Below are positions 11,474 through 23,345 of a stretch of DNA of 64,000 nt, in pieces; position 1 is the stretch's first letter; each line of letters starts with the position of its first letter. Origin of the DNA: Litsea cubeba. Lineage: Eukaryota; Streptophyta; Magnoliopsida; Laurales; Lauraceae. The stretch lies in assembly GCA_012931725.1 (NCBI GenBank), contig CM022955.1, positions 14,056,137-14,120,136 of the forward strand, in the 5' to 3' direction. Under the pieces are notes generated by a model that did no database searches, had not been told where the DNA came from, and saw only the letters and a program-made list of their open reading frames with translations. A program made the position numbers and the translations under genes.

Positions 11474-11860
11474 GTAAGGTCGGTACCGTCCGGGACTTAG
11501 GAATCTTTCAACATTTGTCATGAAAAAGTTACAACTTTGTGACTAAAAAATAGAATACCTGCGTCAGCACCGACCTTATTTTTAACTAGTACGGTCGGTA
11601 CCGACCGCGACTTAAGAATTTTTCAACATTTGTCATAAAAAGTTACAACTCCGTGACTTATAAATAGAATATCTGCATCGGCACCGACCTTATTCAGTGT
11701 AAATAAGGTTGGCGCCGATCTTATTCAAGTGTAAAATAAGGTCGGTACTGACCGGGACTTAGAAATTTTATTAACATTTGTCATGAAAAGTTTAATTAGT
11801 AAGGTCGGCGCCGACCTTATTCAGTGTAAATAAGGTCGGCGTCGACGATGTGTTCTTTTG
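11474..11860. repeat. Palindrome-bearing tandem array upstream of the calcium-binding gene
   Basis: Diverged units of roughly 110 bp containing AAGGTCGGTACCGACCGGG, GACTTAGAA and CAACATTTGTCATGAAAA. Perfect palindromes include GGTCGGTACCGACC (11593-11606) and AAGGTCGGCGCCGACCTT (11801-11818). It ends about 300 bp before the TATA box of the next gene, so it could be a transposon-derived promoter insert. Confidence 0.8.
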
Positions 11861-12152
11861 GTAAATAAAAATAAAAATCGCACCCAATTACTCTAATTAA
11901 TACTACACTTATTAAAATATTTAATTGCGTAACTGATCAAATTAAGTACTTTTTTCGATAAAATCCCCTGTAATTAATTTAGCGTTTACCCACGTGCAAC
12001 TTAGCTCCGGACTTCCCCTCCCTCCTTTCTTAGGTGTAAGAGTCACTAAGAAGATGCAGGGTCTGAGCCTCGGTGGGCTCCAAATTCCTCAACATCAAGT
12101 GGCACGCATGTAATTTACTCTTCCATTTCGTGCATTTCCCCAACTACTCACC

Positions 12153-12226
12153 TATATAACTCTCCCTTCTCCTCCAAACTCCAACCTCGCCTCCTCCTCC
12201 TCCTCTCTCTCTCTCTCTCTCTCTCT
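12153..12226 (+). promoter_or_regulatory. Core promoter and CT-rich leader
   Basis: TATATAA at 12153-12159 lies 94 bp before the start codon, followed by a (CT)12 tract at 12203-12226 in the presumed 5' leader. Pyrimidine-rich leaders of this sort are common in plant genes. The start ATG at 12253 is preceded by an A-run. Confidence 0.65.
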
Positions 12227-12252
12227 GAGTCTCTGCTTAAAAAGGCAAAAAA

Positions 12253-15200
12253 ATGGCAGGATACCCTCCCGGCTCAGGCTCAGGCTACGGTGCGCCTTAC
12301 GGCTCGAACCCCTACGCCCCACCTGCCCAGCCCTACGGCTCGGCGCCACCCCAGTACGGTGCGCCCTATGGCCCACCGGGCGGAGAGAAGCCCCCAAAGG
12401 AGGGCAAAGAAAACAAGCACCAGCAGCAGCAGCAGCATGGCTACGGTGCGCCTCCTCCTGCTGCTTATCCTGCGCCCCCGGCGTACGGTAGCCCCTTCGC
12501 TGCTCTGGTCCCGTCGGCCTTCCCTCCGGGGACGGACCAGAGCATTGTGTCGTGCTTCCAGATGGCTGACCAGGACGGGAGCGGCTTCATCGACGACAAG
12601 GAGCTGCAGAGGGCTCTCTCCTCCTACAACCAGACCTTTAGCCTCAGGACTGTTCATCTCCTCATGTACCTCTTCACCAACACCAACACCAGGAAGATCG
12701 GTAAGAATCATCTCATCATACCATTTACTAACCCTACAAATCCCCCAAATCTTCTTCTCCTCCTCTTTGTGGTATTCTTTTTTAAGCTCTCTCGAGAGAG
12801 TCTAGAGTCTAGAGATCCAAATTGGAAGTGGGTTTTTCTTGGCTTGCTATATCTGGTACTATGAAATGGGGGAAAAGTCAAGTCGGTTGTGCTGGTGGCG
12901 GCAAGTGCGCATGCTAGCACGGTTCTAACGTGCGCATCCCAGGCCTATTTAATTACTGGTCCCGCCGGGCAGATGGTCCTGTTAATCCTGTGACGGCTCT
13001 ATCACGTGTCGGCAGCCGAGATAGCGGGTGAGCCGTTGTGACGGCTCGATTAAAACAAAAAAAAAAAAAGGAATTCATAATACACACACCGAGACAGTTG
13101 TTTCGGGCGTTACATACATATTACGGAACTTGCAAGTTCCGAAGGGTAAATGAAATCTTGTTAGGGTCGGTGATTGTTTGTATGAAAATAAAAGCTTGAA
13201 ACTATGTTCTTAATAAGGAACAAAGGTGAAAATCTCAAAACGTTACCATCTTAAGGCCGCTGAGTGGGGCCCACCTTGAGACTCGACAGATAATGGGATA
13301 AATGATGGGACAAGGTGGAATAGAAAGATCTATATTAACTTTGAAATTAATCTAATACCATTATCCATTTCACCTTGGTTATAAGTTTAACGCTTTTATA
13401 TTAAATAATAAAAATTAACATTTAATTTAGCTATCGGATTAATTTCTATCTGTGTGATTAGTGACTATAGGGGCTTTTGCATGTATAGTTTATCTGATGA
13501 GTCATAAGGTGGCCCCACTTAGTGGTACCGTAAGAGATGAACCGCATGTCACCTTTATTTAGTAAATGCGAACTGTGAATATATGTCTTTTTTACATTTT
13601 CACTTTATCGAGAAGTTTGTGTAACATAGACACTGTACTTTTTCACAGTATTGCAAAAACAACCTACTTTTCTACAATTGTACAGAAAAGTTGGATTTCT
13701 TTTTCCCATCTTTTCTGGGGCAAACGTTCCCAATCATGTCTTTCGATTCACCCTTTGGCCCTTTGAATTTTTAAACCTATTTTAAGAATCCAATGGGCGT
13801 GGCTTTCTATTAATTGGGAATTACAAGGCATCCAGAAGGGCGCATGTTAGCAGAAAATGGCAGCTGGCGGTCTTACGTGCGCCTGCAGCGTTGCACTCCG
13901 ATCGATGCGATGATACTGCGAGATGGAACGGTCGAGATTCTTCTTAACGGGTTTGACTTGCGGATGTAGACTTTGTCGTTTTCCGCGTTGTACGCGGTGT
14001 GGGCTATTTCAAAGAAATAGAGACAGTGTGTGTAGTTAAGCCGCGCGCGAAGTGGGTCTGACGATCTATTCAGATCTAATGGGCTGATGATTTTGGTCGA
14101 GTTGAGTCTAAATCCATGGGCATGGTCTTTTTTAACCCAATCAATCATCCATCAAGGGTCAAGATTTTGGATTTTCAATTTATTTGTTTGGAATTGAATT
14201 TTTAGGAACTCATGCTAAGATGGGTTTGAACGAAAGGGTTCTTGAAGTGGTGACGGTTGAACGATATGAGGTGGAAATTTATACTGATAATGACTACTTC
14301 CTTTGTGATTTGATTTGCAAGAGTGATGGATGATTTGATAATTTTCCCTTTCTAGTAAAGATGAGATTATTTGACCCTCATTTATGAATCTTGGCCTTTG
14401 TTTTCTAAAATTATAGTCCGAGAAATGCTTAATTTATATAAAAGATTAAAATATAACCCATAGTTTGGATTTGGGTCCAAAGTGAAGGACCCAGGGAAAC
14501 CAAATTATTGTGGTGATCCATTGGCTCACTTGGATCCAATTACCCCTACAATTTTATATTTATTATCGAGAAAGAAAGCATGGTGGGTCCGGTGTCCTGA
14601 AAATGCAACAGATTTGGGCCTGTTTTTTTACTAGAATTCTTGGAATTCTTGTCTAGAGGCTGTCTAGGAATTTCAAATGCTAGAATTCTGAAATGCTATT
14701 GAATTCTGTCATTCCAAAGTTCTTCGTTTCTTTACTATATGAATTCTTGCCTGAGAATTTTTTAAATTCCTGAATTCCATAAACTCCATGTTTCATTGTT
14801 ACATAAATTCTTGACTGGAAGTGCACATTTTATGTATTGTATTTGTAGCACATGGGACTCACCTTTGTTATTGTGAATTTGGGACCAAATGGTAAGAATT
14901 ACAATGTGGACTCACCTCAGGTATATGGTGCATGAGACCATTTTTTGGAAACTAAAGCTTGGAATCCAAGTTTAAAAATCTAAATATGGGCCCATCTTGA
15001 CAGGAACTACGTGGGCCCAATTCTTGCAATTGTAAATATGGGGCCAACTTTTTAGTAGGTACGATCAGTTAGTTTGAAAATGTTAAACCCAAAATTACCA
15101 GGTTGAGTTGGAGTTGAGTCAATGGGCCTGCCAAGGAATTGCGATCCTGTGGCCGAGTTCAAGCCCCACATCCAACAATATATATCCATAGTCATCGATG

Positions 15201-18200
15201 TTCCTACACTTACCTACCAAGCAATAGACAGCTGAAGTTTTAAAAGAAGGTAGTACCGCACATGTACATTTTCATCTCTCAAAATAGACCGTCCCTAGGT
15301 CTAATTGATTGGATAGCCATCAAAGGAATGGATCACACAAGATCTCATAAGATTTGCAAGGTCACGATTGATGTAAATATCAACAGACTAGTGGGCTAAT
15401 GGGTCTGGGTGTCGGAAAGTGGGGCTATAGGTCCAACAAGTCCCACAGAACCCCCGTACAATCGCCATAATTGATCACAGTATTCAGAGAGCAATGAGAT
15501 GGTGTTGGGTGCTGGAATTCCAACTAAACTTCTTGTAATTCCAGAATTCTGAAATGCTCTTGGAGGGGGTAGCATTTTGGAATTCCACTATTTTCGTATT
15601 TGAAAATTCTGACTGCCTTGAATACTGAGAATTCCACCAAAAGAACATTGAATTTCTGACAGGAATTCTAGAATTCACAGACAGCCTGAATTCCTGTCAG
15701 AAATGCTTATAAAGAAACAGGCCCAAAAGGAGGCATGTGAATCAGGTTTCTGCCTAGTGGATGACTGATAAAAGAAGTCTTGATGTGGGTACGTCCAACT
15801 TTATCAACATTAGGATAAGACAGAGATAGTGGGCCCATGTCCCATCACTAGGCAACTTTGCACAACCATGATGGTCTTTCAAATGTAATCTCTGTTTCTA
15901 ATGTTGCATCATATTATAAGACAACTGCTTAGAAAAAGCATTCTCTCGTAAAGAAGTCCTGAGTGTACGTGACTTTGCTATCTTGACTCACTCGTTGCAT
16001 GTTCTGAGTCAAGACACCTTTCCTCTGATTTGTTGGGTTGGTTACCCACCTGTTGCATGTTATAAATATTGTATGGAAAAGGTATCCTTTCTAGAGTACT
16101 GTTTTAGTCATTAATAATAAGCATTCTTTATGTGGGAGACTTTCTCCCGTGGAAACATTCACATGAGGACGTTCCTAACATGCTATTTTAGTCGTTTAGG
16201 GGAAGATGGGCCCTTGATTAAAGGTGATAACTGACTGTGACATCCACATTAGGGCTGTCAAACGGGTCTTGTTAACGAATTCGGGTTGCGGGTCAAACGA
16301 ATCCGGGTTCAAATCACCTCAACCCGAACACTACCCATTAAGAAAACGGGTCAAAAAATCAAACTCGAACCCAATTCGTTTATTTAACGGGTCACCCGAA
16401 TACGACCCATAAACCCGTTAATTTGAAAAAAAAAATTTCATTAAACTTAAAAAGTATCTCTTTTCTAAATCATGGAGCCATACTTTATGTTTTGAGGCTA
16501 GGCCCATTTTCTAAGTAAATGTTGTATCTCTTCTGATTAAGTGCATCTTCCACTGAATAAAAGTTATGTCACCCATGCTTTGATTTTTGCATGGTAATGT
16601 GATGCACACTTGGCAGTATGGCTTTTTGGCGGGTTGTATCGGGTCGTAATGGGTTACCGGCTTTATTCGTTAACGACCAATTAATTTAACGGGTTAACGA
16701 GTCCGACCCATTAACGACTCGAACCCATTAAGGGGTCACCCAAACTCGTTAATATCGTGTGGGTTCATGTCGTGTTAACGGGTCGTGTGACATTTTGACA
16801 GCCCTAATCCGCATGTAGATGGGTCATAGGAGATATTCATGTGAGCAGAAAACCAAAAGGTTGGAAATTAGACTTGATTAGGAAACTGTCTAGTATTTGA
16901 TTTGTACTGTGGCAAGTATTCTTCATTTGTTTTTTCTACCTGTAAGGGCACATTGTTTATAACAGCACAAATGTTAGGAAAAGTAGCAGAAAAGGATTTC
17001 CACATGTTTTCACTGCTTTTCTACAGTGTCGCGCCACACCTTTTCACATGGAAAAAAAAGAAGAAAATAAACTATTTTTCCCCATGCATGCGGAGAATTG
17101 TTCCTTAGGCAGTGGTTGGAATAGTTTTTTTCAGGTCTACCAGAAAGGAAAACTCACAGAACACGAAATCCTTGATATTACACTAACTTGCCTTAAGGGC
17201 ATGTTTGTGCGGCGTTGCATAAAACCATTTATGCGGATTTTTTTTTCCATTTTTCACAAAAAAATCTTTTCCGACCTCTCCCATCGGAAATGGTTTTTTA
17301 CACAATCATAGAAAAATTAGTTCACTTTTCAGGTTTTCCTTGAGGAAAAGCAGCTGCACCAAACGTGTAATTTTAAACGCCGCAGAAAAGCGTTTGCACT
17401 TTCCATGCATTTTCCAGGGAAAAGGTGCCACACAAATGTGTCCTTAAGACCCACGAACAATTTGTTTAGTCAAAACTAGATATGAATTCCTCTATAAATA
17501 GGGCCATAATTATATCTTTCTCAAGAGATTTTGCAAGTTTGAGAAACCTCGTTATTTAACAAGTAGGAATATTAATCTTCTTCTATTGGAAAATGAAAAT
17601 GTCACACCTATCACCTAAGAGACTAGTATGGTAGGATGTTCTCCCTTTTTTTCAATATATGTGATATTAGAAAAAGAAGAAAAACTTTTAGCAATCTTTC
17701 TCAGGGAATCTGCCTTTAATACAAAGTCGGGTCATAATCACTAGTGCAGGAATTTGAGATGCTACATCTAAAAGGACTACCACTCAATGTGCCACTAATG
17801 ATTGATGCCTGGATCCCATCACAGCTATTCTCTCGTTCCAACTCACACCCTATCGGTGGATCCATTTGACTGAATTCCTAAGAATTCAAAAGGCTTGCAT
17901 TTATCAAAAAACTGATCATCAACGTTCTCCCTTTCAATAGAAGATGAACAAGGGGAGATGGAAAATAAATACTCAGCCACTATCTTAGCAATTCAAATAT
18001 TAAGAAAGTAAACGTCCCATGTATATCTCTATCTTATATCCTTCACCTCTCATCTATTTAATAATCCTTTGTTGCCGCCATTTGACCATGAGTTTCTGAT
18101 TTATTCAAATCCATGCAAACAAACAGTCCCTAAGACTTCATAGGTTTTAACAAAGAGATATTAAAGGAGTGAAGGATATAAAGGCAAATGAGATCCTCAC

Positions 18201-20916
18201 TTTCTGGGATTTGATTAAGTTTTTCACTGGGTAATTATTTCCGACTAATAATTAGACTAGCTTCAATTTGTAGATCTTCACCTTCAATTCCAGATCCTTG
18301 AATAAAAAGGCCCTGCTTAGAATTCCTAGGATTTTCATACCTAGCACACAGCGTAAGTCATTCTAGTTCAAGCCTAATTACTTTTATAATTGGACAGGAC
18401 TTTGCAAGAAGTGATAAGCTTGGATTTTAGGCCTTAATGCTGCGTTGTAACTAACTTTGATTTCGTTATTGTTTGTTAAACCCATGGTCATTATTTTTGG
18501 AAAGGCCATGAATAGGCGATCGAGATCATTAACTAATGTGACTTTTGGTCCTTATCTTAGTGTCCTCTAGTGAAGGTTCATATGGTCACATTTCCAAAGA
18601 TCATTTTTATCTTACTAAATAAGAGTTTTACTAGGTAAATTAGGGTGGGCAATTCACCCCTATTTGATAATTCTGTGTTTGAGTTGATATTTATAATTTG
18701 ATTTGTTAATCACTTAATGATTAAGCTTTGGAGGGATTCATAACCAACAAAACCTGATTACGTGTTCTCCGCCTTCCGACCAAACCTAACAATCTCAACT
18801 TTCAACTTGATTAATAAATGGGTCAGGTCCAAGTTTAATGCACAACTGTTAGTCCTTTATGGTCAACTTGAACGATGAACAGAGTCTCCTATCATACAGC
18901 ATGGGCTTTGGAATAGAAGCCCGAGCCAAACCTCATGTTAAACAGGCTTGTTTCACACACGCCCAAAGACAAATGGGAGAATTTTGACCCATTTCACAGT
19001 TGGAGCAGGGGCCCACAGATCCAGAATGTGAATCTAGGACCCCTGGGCCCACTTGAAAAAACTAATTGGTCCTCAACAGCTACTAGTTGTCTGTACTTTG
19101 TAGCTCATCTAGTTGGTGTTGTAACATAGTGCTAACGTATTCTTGTTAGCAATCTAACCACCTTTGTGTTTCTTTACCCATACAGGCCCAAAGGAGTTCA
19201 CCTCTGTGTTTTACAGTCTTCAGAACTGGAGGGTATATATCATTTCAATGGATCATGGTTTCCTTCATATGAATCAACCAATTCTTTCATGTGGTCTGAA
19301 TTGTACTATATATTTTCAGGGGATTTTTGAGAGATTTGACAGGGATCGAAGTGGAAAGATCGATGCTTCTGAGCTCCGAGAAGCTCTTCTGAGCCTTGGA
19401 TTTTCAGTTTCTCCTGTTGTTCTGGAATTGCTAGTCTCCAAGTATGATAAAAGTTCAGGGACGAACAAGGCGATCGAATATGATAATTTCATTGAGTACG
19501 TCTTCTTCAAATCCCTTTGCTTTCTTCTCATGTTCTATTTAATTTTGTTGTATTTAACATTTGATTAGTGAGATTTAATTCTTTCTTATGTGGACAGTAG
19601 AATAGTGGGAAGGGGACTGCATATGGGATAGATTTCGCTGGACCTGGAGCTGAACTGGACCCGTCCATATTATCGTTGTTCGGGCCCAGATATCTACCTA
19701 AGATCGTTGCCTGCACTCAGTTTCCTGATTATGTTTAATTGGGTCTGGGTCCGTAAAGGGTTATAATCTAAATAACACATAATTATTATAAATGTGTTTT
19801 TATAGTTTGGTTTATGTTTCTATCATCACAGCATCTGGGTTTGTCGCATCATGGAGTTTGGAATGTGACCCAGACCTGAACCATTGGGTCTAACCTTGGG
19901 ACTGGTCAGCAACATCTTTCAAGTTGGATCTGCTTAGGTCTCAGGTCCAACCCAGCCCATTACCCATCTTGCAAATATTGCTGATATTTTGGATTTATCA
20001 TGATATTGATATTTTACTGAAAATTTCATATCATGATATTATTATTATAGACCTGATCTTGTCAGGTCTGAGGTCAGGTTGGACATGGGTCCAACCTTAC
20101 CCATGTTGCAAATATTGCTGATGATATTGTTGCGATATTTTCTTGAAGTTTTCTCGTCATAATATTATATTGATAAACCTTATTATTTTTTTATTTGTTT
20201 TTATTGTGATATTGTCATGGTATATGTGACATTATTGGCTGAAAAATGGCAAGAAGACTATACCCTGTACCTTAGCCATTAAGCAGATGCCATTACAGTT
20301 TCACATAGAATAATCTATGAAAACCCGCTTCTTTTCTTCTGGTTCAATCGAAAAACCTATACATACATTACATTGTTTAAAAATTAGGCATCTCCCTTTC
20401 CACAAGAATGATTGGGGATCAATCCTTGATCGTCCATGTCAGTTAGCTAGTTATGTAGTGTGTGGATGTGCGGGCGTGAGTATTTACCAAAGCGAAATTT
20501 TTTTATTATAACTGACCCTGTTTTTCTTCTTACTCATGCAGGTGCTGCCTCACTGTCAAGGTAACTAGTTTATTTCACAAACATTGGCCTTTGTTATTAC
20601 TTACTACAAGAATATATTCATAGCTGAAAAAAATGGTATTTGGGTCAATATATAATGAGAAAAAAAAAATGTAGGTGGGCCAAATGATTTGGTTATCTTG
20701 ACCATTGATGGATGGGGTTTCCAAAAATATTTTTGGAAATGTTTTGAGTGGATCCAACACATCATCAACATTGGAATTTTATTTTAATTTTGTTTCATTT
20801 TGGGACTGCAGGGACTCACTGAGAAGTTCAAGGAAAAGGACATTGCGTACTCAGGCTCGGCCAACTTCACCTATGAAGCTTTCATGTTGACCGTTTTGCC
20901 CTTCCTTATTGCTTAG
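12253..20916 (+). CDS. Penta-EF-hand-like calcium-binding protein (CML49/CML50 type)
   Basis: Five exons: 12253-12700, 19186-19232, 19320-19495, 20542-20560 and 20812-20916, all with GT-AG borders and consistent phase, giving 264 residues. The N-terminal 80 residues are Gly/Pro/Tyr/Ala-rich, with a Gln run. The EF-hand region follows: loop 1 DQDGSGFIDDKE (about 106-117), loop 2 DRDRSGKIDASE (about 172-183), and later degenerate hands (KYDKSSG...EYDNFIE). The protein ends FMLTVLPFLIA, as in plant CML49/50 and animal ALG-2/sorcin-like proteins. Likely a cytosolic or membrane-associated calcium sensor; partner unknown. Exon 1 is GC-rich, the rest is not. Intron 1 is 6.5 kb and carries transposons; intron 3 is 1046 bp. 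The 19-bp fourth exon is required to keep frame (E-CCLTVK). No defect is seen. Confidence 0.93.
12701..14614. other. Proximal part of CML intron 1
   Basis: Intronic, AT-rich, with a GC-richer patch at about 12940-13050 containing GTGACGGCTC twice. No gene, RNA or bounded transposon is recognised. Confidence 0.5.
14615..15726. mobile_element. TIR element with GGGCCTGTTT ends in CML intron 1
   Basis: Left end TTGGGCCTGTTT (14615-14626) is the exact inverse of right end AAACAGGCCCAA (15715-15726). Both subterminal regions are crowded with GAATTC/TTCTAGAATTC motifs in inverted arrangement. No transposase is encoded, so it is non-autonomous. No clean target duplication is visible. A related right end, AAAGAAACAGGCCCT, occurs at about 37946-37962. 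Superfamily undecided (hAT or PIF/Harbinger). Confidence 0.55.
15727..16241. other. CML intron 1, unremarkable
   Basis: Nothing recognised between the two TIR elements. Confidence 0.4.
16250..16806. mobile_element. hAT-type MITE in CML intron 1
   Basis: Termini TAGGGCTGTCAAA and TTTGACAGCCCTA are exact inverses. Flanking 8-mers ATCCACAT (16242-16249) and ATCCGCAT (16807-16814) form a target duplication with one mismatch, as expected for hAT. The interior is rich in ACCCGTTAA/TTAACGGGT motifs and has no coding capacity. Confidence 0.88.
17193..17446. mobile_element. Short foldback MITE in CML intron 1
   Basis: Termini AGGGCATGTTTGTG and CACAAATGTGTCCT are near-inverses, flanked on both sides by TTA (17193-17195, 17444-17446), consistent with a Tourist/PIF-type insertion. 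TTAA flanks are equally readable. The middle has several inverted stretches (AAAACCATTT, GGAAATGGTTTT). Confidence 0.6.
17447..19185. other. Distal part of CML intron 1
   Basis: Intronic sequence without recognisable genes or bounded repeats, ending in the acceptor ACAG before exon 2. Confidence 0.45.
19560..20240. repeat. Degenerate dispersed repeats in CML intron 3
   Basis: Repeated segments such as GCAAATATTGCTGATATT (about 19970 and 20108) and CAGGTCTGAGGTCAGG / AGGTCTCAGGTCC. A similar GATATTTTCTTGAA motif recurs at about 20137 and 29897. Probably decayed transposon sequence; no ends found. Confidence 0.4.
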
Positions 20917-22624
20917 TGTTATAATGTTGCTTGTGGTTAGGGATATGAAGCCCCCTTTTCTTTTTTATGCAAGCTGTGTTTGAATATGAGTTTTGCTGTT
21001 TGTAGTTTTGGTTACTTTCTGTGGTGGTATTATGATGAAAACTATTAGAATGTATTTGGTTGGTTCAGCTGAATTTGAATGTATTTGGACAAGTCTACAG
21101 TTTGCATTTCCATGCCTTGTATCCTCTCAATTTGGAGTAGGCTTAAAAGTTGAAGTAAAACTTTATATACAATTTGGGTCAAGCTTAAAGAGGTCGTCCA
21201 TTAGCTGCCACAACATCCCAAAATGTTAACCCACCCCTTACATAGAGGAAAGCTCTGCTTTGGTGGGGGGATGCATTCTTTCATAGAAGTCACCCTCCAT
21301 AAATAAGCCCATGACAGACTTCGTTTGGAGAAGGGAAATACTGAATTCTCTGGAAGAAAAGAAACGTGTTGCTAAAATGTACTGAAGATGCTAATGTGGC
21401 TACAAAAATATATGGCTAAAGGAGAGTGGCTGCCCCATAAGAAAAATATGGGTTAGAAATTTATGCGCTGGGGTATATGCGGTGCCTATGATAAGCCAAA
21501 TTAGTTGTGAATTGTGTCATATGAGACTTATTAGGACATTGTTAAAAATTAAAATAGTTTGATATGGAGATGTGCAAGCTAATCGATACTTCAATTTATA
21601 GATATATAAAATTGCCTAATAATTTGGTATTCGCTAATGAGGAGAACACGCTCTTCATAAGAGATGTACCTTATGTGTCGATGGTGGGAGTGTGACTGAA
21701 TTTATGAGACCAGCCTTTGTGTTCCTTTTAAGTATTTTATAAGATGAATTCCTTAGAAATCCTTTTATGCTTGATTGGCATGTAAAGCACGTTTGGCAAC
21801 CGTCAGCGCCGTGGATTTCTACCTGACTTTCTTTAATTCATGGAAAGCCCACTTTTGTGGACTGCAGAAAATGGAAGAAAGGCTTTCCACGTTCTTCCCA
21901 TGCGATTATTTCACATGTTACATGTTCTCCCATCAGATTTTGAAAGTGCACAGAACCGCAGAATGGCAGTGCAACAATGTCCTACAATGTTTAGGGAGGG
22001 TGAGATAGGGTCATTAATTTTTCTTATTTTTTAATCTTCATGAGTCCCACAATCAAGATCCAAACCGTTCATCATCCCAAAACGGCTGAGAATTCAAATA
22101 TCAACCGCTGATTCCTTTTAGATTTTAAGATATTTGCTAAAACGTCCAAACCGTTGGATCACAAAATCTAAAGTTTTGTGGGCCAATCCGTGAAGTTCTT
22201 CATAATAGGCACCCGACGACATCCTCTTTTCTAACATTGAGATTTTTTTTTTTCTGCACATCATTAGTCTTTTCTAGAATCCTAGGCCTCTTTGTTTTGT
22301 TTTGTTTTTTTTTTTTTTTTTTGAAAGGTAAATTAACCAAAGGTCCCTGCGCACGGTCTTCTAAGGCATCAAGGACAACAACTTTTTCTCTAATGTCTCT
22401 AGTCCAGACAGCTGGAGATATTTTGGTGAAAGGTCCCTAATATGCCACGTCATATATTTTCATGACTAATTTGCCCCTTTCAACCCTCATTCCTAGGCCA
22501 AGTTCTCTCTTATTCCTTGTTGTCCCAGAGAACTCCTCCCATCTTATTCTCTCTCATTTCTTCCATTTTCCTTTCATTTCCATGGTTGTGGAGTAACATT
22601 GCAGAGCACGTTTCATCGCCACCA
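20917..22624. other. 3' flank of the CML gene and intergenic DNA
   Basis: Includes the presumed 3' UTR (about 20917-21150) and unannotated AT-rich DNA. A segment at 22030-22200 (CCAAACCGTT...AACGGCTGAGAATTC) resembles 27060-27330 and looks like a dispersed repeat. The right end is pyrimidine-rich and may include a Copia LTR whose left end is not identifiable. Confidence 0.4.
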
Positions 22625-23207
22625 TGGTATCAGCGCCCTACAAGGACTCACGTCCGTTTCTCTTCTTTGATCTCGTCATTCAACCACCATGGCCTCCTCT
22701 GCTTCTTCTTCCTCTTCCTCTCTCACAGTAACTCTCCCTATCACAAACATTACCAATTTTGTCTCCATTGAATTGGATGGCACCAACTATTTAGTCTGGA
22801 AATATCAGATGGAATCCATCTTGAAAAGCACTGGTCTCATGTGCTACGTTGATGGTACTAAGTTAGTACCTCCTGCCAACATCTCTGTAGATAGCATCGC
22901 AACACCAAATCCAGCCCTTGAAGGATGGACTCGCATTGATCAATTGGTCATCAGCTGCATCAATGCCACTCTTGCCAAGACCGTAGCCCCTCAGGCTATT
23001 GGATTCACAACTGCCCGTTCACTTTGGCTCTCTCTTGAACAGACTCATCTGCAGCAGTCTCAAGCACAGAAGTCTCTTATTCACAACCAGTTACAAACAA
23101 TTCAAAAAGGTGCATCACCCATTACTGATTACCTACAATCTGTGAAAACATTGGCGAATTCTCTCTCAGCCATTCAAGCACCAGTTTTAGATGCAAAACT
23201 CAGATAA
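22625..23207 (+). pseudogene. Copia retrotransposon primer site and partial gag
   Basis: TGGTATCAGCGCC at 22625 resembles the initiator-Met tRNA primer site (TGGTATCAGAGC) of plant Copia elements. The frame from 22689 encodes about 172 residues of a Copia gag: low-complexity start, VSIELDGTNYLVWKYQMESI (gag_pre-type), then SLWLSLEQTHLQQSQAQKSL and ITDYLQSVKTLANSLSAI. The frame stops at 23205 as it runs into the palindrome array; zinc knuckle, protease, integrase and reverse transcriptase are absent. Confidence 0.8.
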
Positions 23208-23345
23208 ATTTATCTGAGTTTTCGGCAAACATATCTAAACTTCTAGAAAAACTCAGATAAATTTATCTGAGTTTTGAACAACTTTTCTGATTTACGAACA
23301 AATTTATCTGAGTTTGAACCAACACAAATTTATCTGAGTCTGGAC
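23195..23345. repeat. Array of perfect 28-bp palindromes
   Basis: The half-site AAAACTCAGATAAA followed by its exact inverse makes a 28-bp palindrome at 23195-23222 and again at 23248-23275 (spacing 53 bp). Two further right halves (AAATTTATCTGAGT) follow at about 23297 and 23326. The array interrupts the Copia gag frame. Confidence 0.9.

Noticed and set aside
12280..12805. Alternative frames of 140-170 codons on both strands over CML exon 1
   Set aside because: They are shadows of the Gly/Pro/Tyr-rich first exon; only the 12253 frame continues through four further exons with correct splicing.
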